Below are positions 5,800-8,869 of a stretch of DNA of 8,869 nt, piece after piece. A program made the position numbers and the translations under genes. How positions within the stretch are numbered: the stretch's first letter is position 1; each line of letters opens with the position of its first letter. The stretch comes from Chitinophagales bacterium (GTDB taxonomy: Bacteria > Bacteroidota > Bacteroidia > Chitinophagales > Saprospiraceae): the NCBI GenBank assembly GCA_013297575.1, contig JAAFHO010000199.1:1-8869 (forward strand), written 5' to 3'. Below the pieces are notes generated by a model that had not been told where the DNA came from, searched no databases, and was given only the letters and a program-made list of their open reading frames with translations.

Positions 5800-8067
5800 C
5801 TAGTTTGGCACAGTCGCTGGTTGACTAATTGGCGCCACCTCCTGTGCTGGAGTAGTTGTTGAACTAATGCTAATTGGAGTCGGTGTAGGCGTTGTCTTAG
5901 AGCCATGTTCGCCACCAGTTGTGTGTCCCCCTAAAATGGGAGCAATGGTTAAACCAACAAGGCAAGTCAACTTGATCAAGATATTCATGGACGGGCCAGA
6001 AGTATCTTTAAATGGATCACCTACTGTATCACCTGTTACCGCTGCTTTGTGTGGATCAGAGCCTTTATAGAAAATGGTGCCATTAATATCAACACCTTTT
6101 TCAAAAGATTTCTTTGCATTATCCCAAGCGCCACCGGCATTAGATTGGAAAATAGCCCACATTACACCACTTACAGTTACACCAGCCATATAGCCACCTA
6201 ATGCTTCTGGTCCCATCAAAAAGCCAATGACGATTGGAGTAATGATGGTAATTAAACCCGGAGGCATCATTTCGCGCAAAGCAGCACGGGTAGAAATGTC
6301 AACACATTTGCCATATTCTGCAACACCTGTACCTTCTAATAAACCTGGAATTTCGCGGAATTGGCGACGTACCTCTTCCACCATATCCATTGCTGCACGA
6401 CCTACGCTTTGCATCGCAAATGCAGAGAACACAACAGGAATCATTCCACCAATAAACAAAGCAGCCAAAACATCAGCCTTAAAGATATTGATACCATCAA
6501 TGCCGGTGAAGTCCACATAAGCAGCAAATAATGCCAATGCTGTTAAGGCAGCAGATGCAATGGCAAAACCTTTTCCAATAGCCGCCGTAGTGTTACCAAC
6601 AGAGTCAAGAACGTCCGTTTTTTCACGTACTTCTTTTGGCAATTCGCTCATTTCAGCAATACCACCTGCGTTATCGGCAATTGGGCCAAAGGCATCAATC
6701 GCTAATTGCATCGCAGTAGTTGCCATCATAGCAGAAGCAGCAATAGCTACTCCATAAAAACCCGCTAATGTATAAGCAGCCCAGATAGAACCAGCAAACA
6801 AGGTAACTGGCATCCAAGTGGACATCATACCCGTTGCAAGTCCTGCGATAACGTTTGTACCGTGGCCTGTGGCAGATTGACGTACGATAGCAAGGACTGG
6901 TTTCTTACCCAAACCTGTGTAATATTCTGTAATCATAGAAATCAAAGCACCTACAACCAAACCTACCACGATGGCCAAAAAGACATTCATGTTGGAGATG
7001 ACGAGTGCACCTTGACCAAAAAATTTCATCGTCATTGTACTCGGCAACATCATAGTAACCAATGGATAACAAACCACACCTGTGAGGATGATACTAACCC
7101 AGTTACCACGGTTTAATGCACCTTGTACAGTATCAATGGTTACTTCGGCCTTCTCATTTACACGTACAAACCACATACCTACAATAGAAAGTAGGATACC
7201 GATACCTGCAATAAGCATAGGTAACAAGATTGGAGCAATACCACCAAAACCAAAGTTTTGAACACCTGTATCGCGAATCAAAGAATTACCCAATACCATT
7301 GTAGCCAATACAGTAGCAACATAAGAACCAAACAAATCGGCACCCATACCTGCAACGTCACCTACGTTATCACCTACGTTATCGGCAATAGTTGCCGGAT
7401 TGCGTGGGTCATCTTCAGGGATACCCGCTTCTACCTTACCAACAAGGTCAGCACCTACGTCGGCTGCTTTGGTATAAATACCGCCACCTACACGTGCAAA
7501 CAAGGCAATAGATTCAGCACCAAGCGAAAAACCAGCCAATACTTCCAGTACGCGGCTCATTGCGGCATGACCATCGGTACCGTAAGTACCGCCCATAAAG
7601 TAATTATAGAATACAATAAATAGCGCGCTCAAACCCAAAACGGCCAAACCCGCTACACCAAGTCCCATCACAGAACCACCGTTAAATGATACTTTGAGTG
7701 CTTGCGCAAGGCTGGTACGTGCAGCTTGTGTGGTACGCACATTTGCTTTTGTAGCGATACGCATACCAAAGAAACCCGCTAAAACGGAGAACAAGGCACC
7801 AATAATAAAGGCTGCGGCGATAAGCGGGTGACTCGTATTTACTTGTGTGCCTAAGATAGCCAATAAGATACTGGCAATGACAACAAAAATAGAAAGTACA
7901 CGATATTCCGCTTTAAGAAAAGCCATTGCACCATCAGCAATGCTATCAGAGATAAAACGCATTTTGTCGTTACCGGCATCTTGTTTAACTACCCAGCTTT
8001 GTAAAATAGCCATGTAGATCAAGCCGACAACGCCGAACAATGGGAGGATGTAAACTAAAGTACTCAT
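5800..8067 (-). CDS. hppA: K+-dependent ion-pumping membrane pyrophosphatase
   Basis: This inner-membrane enzyme hydrolyses pyrophosphate and pumps H+ or Na+ outward. The 755 residues fit the family, with about 16 hydrophobic helices. Active-site blocks are DVGADLVGKVE (203-213), EDDPRNPATIADNVGDNVGD (218-237), FGPIADNAGGIAEMSE (460-475), NAGGAWDNAKK (643-653) and HKAAVTGDTVGDPFKD (673-688). GNTTAAIGKG (491-500) has Ala495 and Gly498 where K+-independent enzymes have Lys and Thr, so it should need K+. The coupling Glu found in helix 6 is absent (G247 at the Na+-pump position, A251 at the plant H+-pump position); a Glu appears instead in helix 5 (E185, LGAESIALFARVGGG). An extra Pro/Thr-rich tail of about 35 residues follows the last helix and should face the periplasm. 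The ATG at 8067 follows a 57-base leader. Confidence 0.97.
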   Translation of the reverse strand: MSTLVYILPLFGVVGLIYMAILQSWVVKQDAGNDKMRFISDSIADGAMAFLKAEYRVLSIFVVIASILLAILGTQVNTSHPLIAAAFIIGALFSVLAGFFGMRIATKANVRTTQAARTSLAQALKVSFNGGSVMGLGVAGLAVLGLSALFIVFYNYFMGGTYGTDGHAAMSRVLEVLAGFSLGAESIALFARVGGGIYTKAADVGADLVGKVEAGIPEDDPRNPATIADNVGDNVGDVAGMGADLFGSYVATVLATMVLGNSLIRDTGVQNFGFGGIAPILLPMLIAGIGILLSIVGMWFVRVNEKAEVTIDTVQGALNRGNWVSIILTGVVCYPLVTMMLPSTMTMKFFGQGALVISNMNVFLAIVVGLVVGALISMITEYYTGLGKKPVLAIVRQSATGHGTNVIAGLATGMMSTWMPVTLFAGSIWAAYTLAGFYGVAIAASAMMATTAMQLAIDAFGPIADNAGGIAEMSELPKEVREKTDVLDSVGNTTAAIGKGFAIASAALTALALFAAYVDFTGIDGINIFKADVLAALFIGGMIPVVFSAFAMQSVGRAAMDMVEEVRRQFREIPGLLEGTGVAEYGKCVDISTRAALREMMPPGLITIITPIVIGFLMGPEALGGYMAGVTVSGVMWAIFQSNAGGAWDNAKKSFEKGVDINGTIFYKGSDPHKAAVTGDTVGDPFKDTSGPSMNILIKLTCLVGLTIAPILGGHTTGGEHGSKTTPTPTPISISSTTTPAQEVAPISQPATVPN

Positions 8068-8105
8068 CCGTTGAGTTGTTGATTTTTGTTAGTGAAATAT
8101 TATTT

Positions 8106-8121
8106 GCTTTTTGCAAAAAGC
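8106..8121. repeat. 16-bp perfect palindrome at the predicted pyrophosphatase transcription start
   Basis: GCTTTTTGCAAAAAGC is fully self-complementary and begins three bases downstream of the TACTTTTG box on the minus strand. It therefore covers the expected start site and first bases of the leader. It could be an operator for a dimeric regulator. As RNA the loop would be tight, so a DNA site is more likely than a hairpin. Confidence 0.5.
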
Positions 8122-8124
8122 CCG

Positions 8125-8132
8125 CAAAAGTA
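8125..8132 (-). promoter_or_regulatory. Predicted -7 promoter element (TACTTTTG) of the pyrophosphatase gene
   Basis: On the minus strand CCTACTTTTGCGG contains TAnnTTTG and matches the ferredoxin promoter over 12 of 13 bases. It ends 57 bases before the ATG at 8067, giving a leader of about 50 bases. No -33 TTG is visible at the usual spacing. Confidence 0.55.
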
Positions 8133-8180
8133 GGCATAATTGATGAATGTGTAGTATTTTTTTATTTTTTTTGGATTTAA

Positions 8181-8338
8181 GGAATGGTGTCGAAATAAAG
8201 GTACAGATTGATGCACATCTTTTGCCCTCATATTTCCTCTTTTTCCACTTAAATAGGTCGGCTATTCGCGCAAAAAAACAGAAAATCTGAGACCAAAATC
8301 TGAAGCCTAAATTTGTACCTTTATTCCAACACCATTCA
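8181..8338 (-). mobile_element. Short MITE-like element, copy 2 (158 bp)
   Basis: The two ends are inverted copies of each other: GAATGGTGTYGRAATAAAG, then GTACARATT, matching at 25 of 29 positions. The flanks are TAA at 8178-8180 and TAA at 8339-8341, the complement of the TTA around copy 1, as expected for the opposite orientation. The interior is non-coding and collinear with copies 1 and 3 when read on the minus strand (GGCTTCAGATTTTGG, CTATTTAAGTGG, GGAAATAT, AAAAGATG-GC-TCAA). It sits between the SH3 gene and the pyrophosphatase promoter. All end mismatches except the outermost are transitions, so a transcript of one strand could still pair through G-U. Confidence 0.78.
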
Positions 8339-8413
8339 TAAAGAGCGTACAACAGTTTTATCAACAATATGTATGCATGTTTTGGGAATAACATTTAAAC
8401 TACATCAAATACT

Positions 8414-8869
8414 TTATTCAATTACCCCTTTCCGTTTTTCCTTATAATAATTGACTCCAGCTCCAAAAACCCAGCCTATTTTGCCCTCTTTGGTTTTAAT
8501 TTTTACCCAGCAGTCCGTTACTTTTTCTTTACCAAGGCTAATTTCTTGTTTCCAATCGGTTCTTTCACCCGTAAAATACACTTGGGAATACAGATCCAAT
8601 TGCCCAATAGATTTACCTTTTAGTCCGGGTTCTTTGCGCATTTTTAACTGGTCAATGGTGACATAAAGCATGGTCTGCTTGGGAGCGGTATTGGCGCTTT
8701 GTTGCGGCGTGGCTGCTGCCGGTTGGCTTTGTTGCGGTGTGGGCGTACTACCCGGATTGGCAGCAGCCTGCTGTTTTATTGGTGTAGCCGTTACAGGCGG
8801 TGCGGTAGTAGGGACTGGTGCTGTACTTACTGGTGTTGTAGTAGTTGGTATAGGTGTAGCGGTTGGGGG
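8414..8869 (-). CDS. SH3-domain protein with Pro/Thr-rich linker, C-terminal part, N-terminus beyond the window
   Basis: The frame is open from the right window edge (8869) to the TAA at 8414, giving 151 residues; the start is not in view. An internal ATG at 8671 is not the likely start, because the frame continues upstream without a stop for 66 codons. The first 66 residues are low in complexity, rich in Pro, Thr, Ala and Gln (TPIPTTTTPVSTAPVPTTA and onward). They are followed by a bacterial SH3 (SH3b/YgiM-like) domain of about 75 residues: LYVTIDQLKMRKEPGLKGKS, VYFTGERTDW, CWVKIKTKEGKIGWVFGAGV. Such domains usually sit in exported or lipid-anchored envelope proteins, where the linker acts as a spacer. 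That location is inferred, as no signal peptide can be seen here. Confidence 0.8.
   Translation of the reverse strand, partial: PPTATPIPTTTTPVSTAPVPTTAPPVTATPIKQQAAANPGSTPTPQQSQPAAATPQQSANTAPKQTMLYVTIDQLKMRKEPGLKGKSIGQLDLYSQVYFTGERTDWKQEISLGKEKVTDCWVKIKTKEGKIGWVFGAGVNYYKEKRKGVIE

Larger units (their letters stand above)
8068..8413. other. 346-base gap between the SH3-protein and pyrophosphatase genes
   Basis: No gene is supported here. The gap holds, from right to left, about 75 AT-rich bases after the SH3 gene stop with no terminator hairpin, MITE-like copy 2 (8338-8181), the pyrophosphatase promoter box (8132-8125), a 16-bp palindrome (8121-8106) and an AT-rich leader. A 101-codon open frame across it is chance, because its codons run through the repeat ends and give a Lys/Phe/Cys-rich protein with no family features. 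Confidence 0.7.

Noticed and set aside
6862..7623. Plus-strand frames of 84 and 121 codons opposite the pyrophosphatase gene
   Set aside because: They are antisense shadows of a highly conserved coding sequence, and the Thr/His/Cys-rich composition is typical of such frames.
8089..8394. 101-codon minus-strand open frame between the SH3 and pyrophosphatase genes
   Set aside because: It runs through the whole MITE-like copy 2 including both terminal repeats, and gives a Lys/Phe/Cys-rich sequence without family features. It also covers the pyrophosphatase promoter box.
8414..8671. Treating the SH3 protein as a complete 85-residue gene starting at 8671
   Set aside because: The frame continues upstream for 66 codons with strong Pro/Thr coding bias to the window edge, so the ATG is internal.
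1..8869. CRISPR array, tRNA, rRNA, phage or defence genes
   Set aside because: No regularly spaced repeats, cloverleaf-like sequences, rRNA stretches or defence-protein motifs were seen on either strand. The only repeats found are the short elements and small repeats listed.

Overview
The window reads as chromosomal DNA of a member of the Bacteroidota, most likely near the Saprospiria/Chitinophagia. Four things point there: a GYDIA-type GHMP kinase, a K+-dependent membrane pyrophosphatase with a Flavobacterium-like residue pattern, several TAnnTTTG elements (the -7 box of Bacteroidota primary-sigma promoters) in front of genes, and starts that lack Shine-Dalgarno sequences. Taxonomy is inferred, since no rRNA or other marker is present. 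All eight supported genes lie on the minus strand, so transcription runs from right to left.

Layout, in the order of transcription. (1) 8869-8414: the C-terminal part of a secreted or lipoprotein-like protein with a Pro/Thr-rich linker and a bacterial SH3 domain. (2) 8067-5800: a 755-residue K+-dependent proton/sodium-pumping pyrophosphatase. It has an unusual Pro/Thr-rich tail and carries its ion-gate glutamate in helix 5 instead of helix 6. (3) 5763-5618: a promoter-like element, about 109 bases without a gene, and a strong GNRA-capped terminator. This is either the 3' UTR of the pyrophosphatase or a small RNA gene. (4) 5365-3740: an apparent operon of an ISC-type [2Fe-2S] ferredoxin, IscX, and a GHMP kinase of the mevalonate type. 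(5) 3552-2076: an unrecognised His-rich 194-residue protein, coupled by a one-base gap to the GTPase Era. (6) 1880-1: a circularly permuted ATP-grasp protein followed by an alpha-E domain protein (cut by the window edge), a widespread pair thought to make or modify a peptide-like product.

The main hidden structure lies between the genes. Three of the four longer gaps hold copies of one short non-coding element of about 137-158 bp (3582-3718, 5433-5586, 8181-8338). The two better copies have terminal inverted repeats of about 26-29 bp built on GRTGYYGRAATAAAG and are flanked by TTA/TAA 3-bp direct repeats. The third copy is decayed but collinear. They look like a family of non-autonomous, MITE-like transposable elements. 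One of them abuts the predicted promoter of the era operon.

Other points of interest are repeated TACNTTTG promoter boxes at very different distances from their start codons, a 14-bp-periodic TGATAAA triplet in front of iscX, and a 16-bp perfect palindrome at the predicted transcription start of the pyrophosphatase gene.
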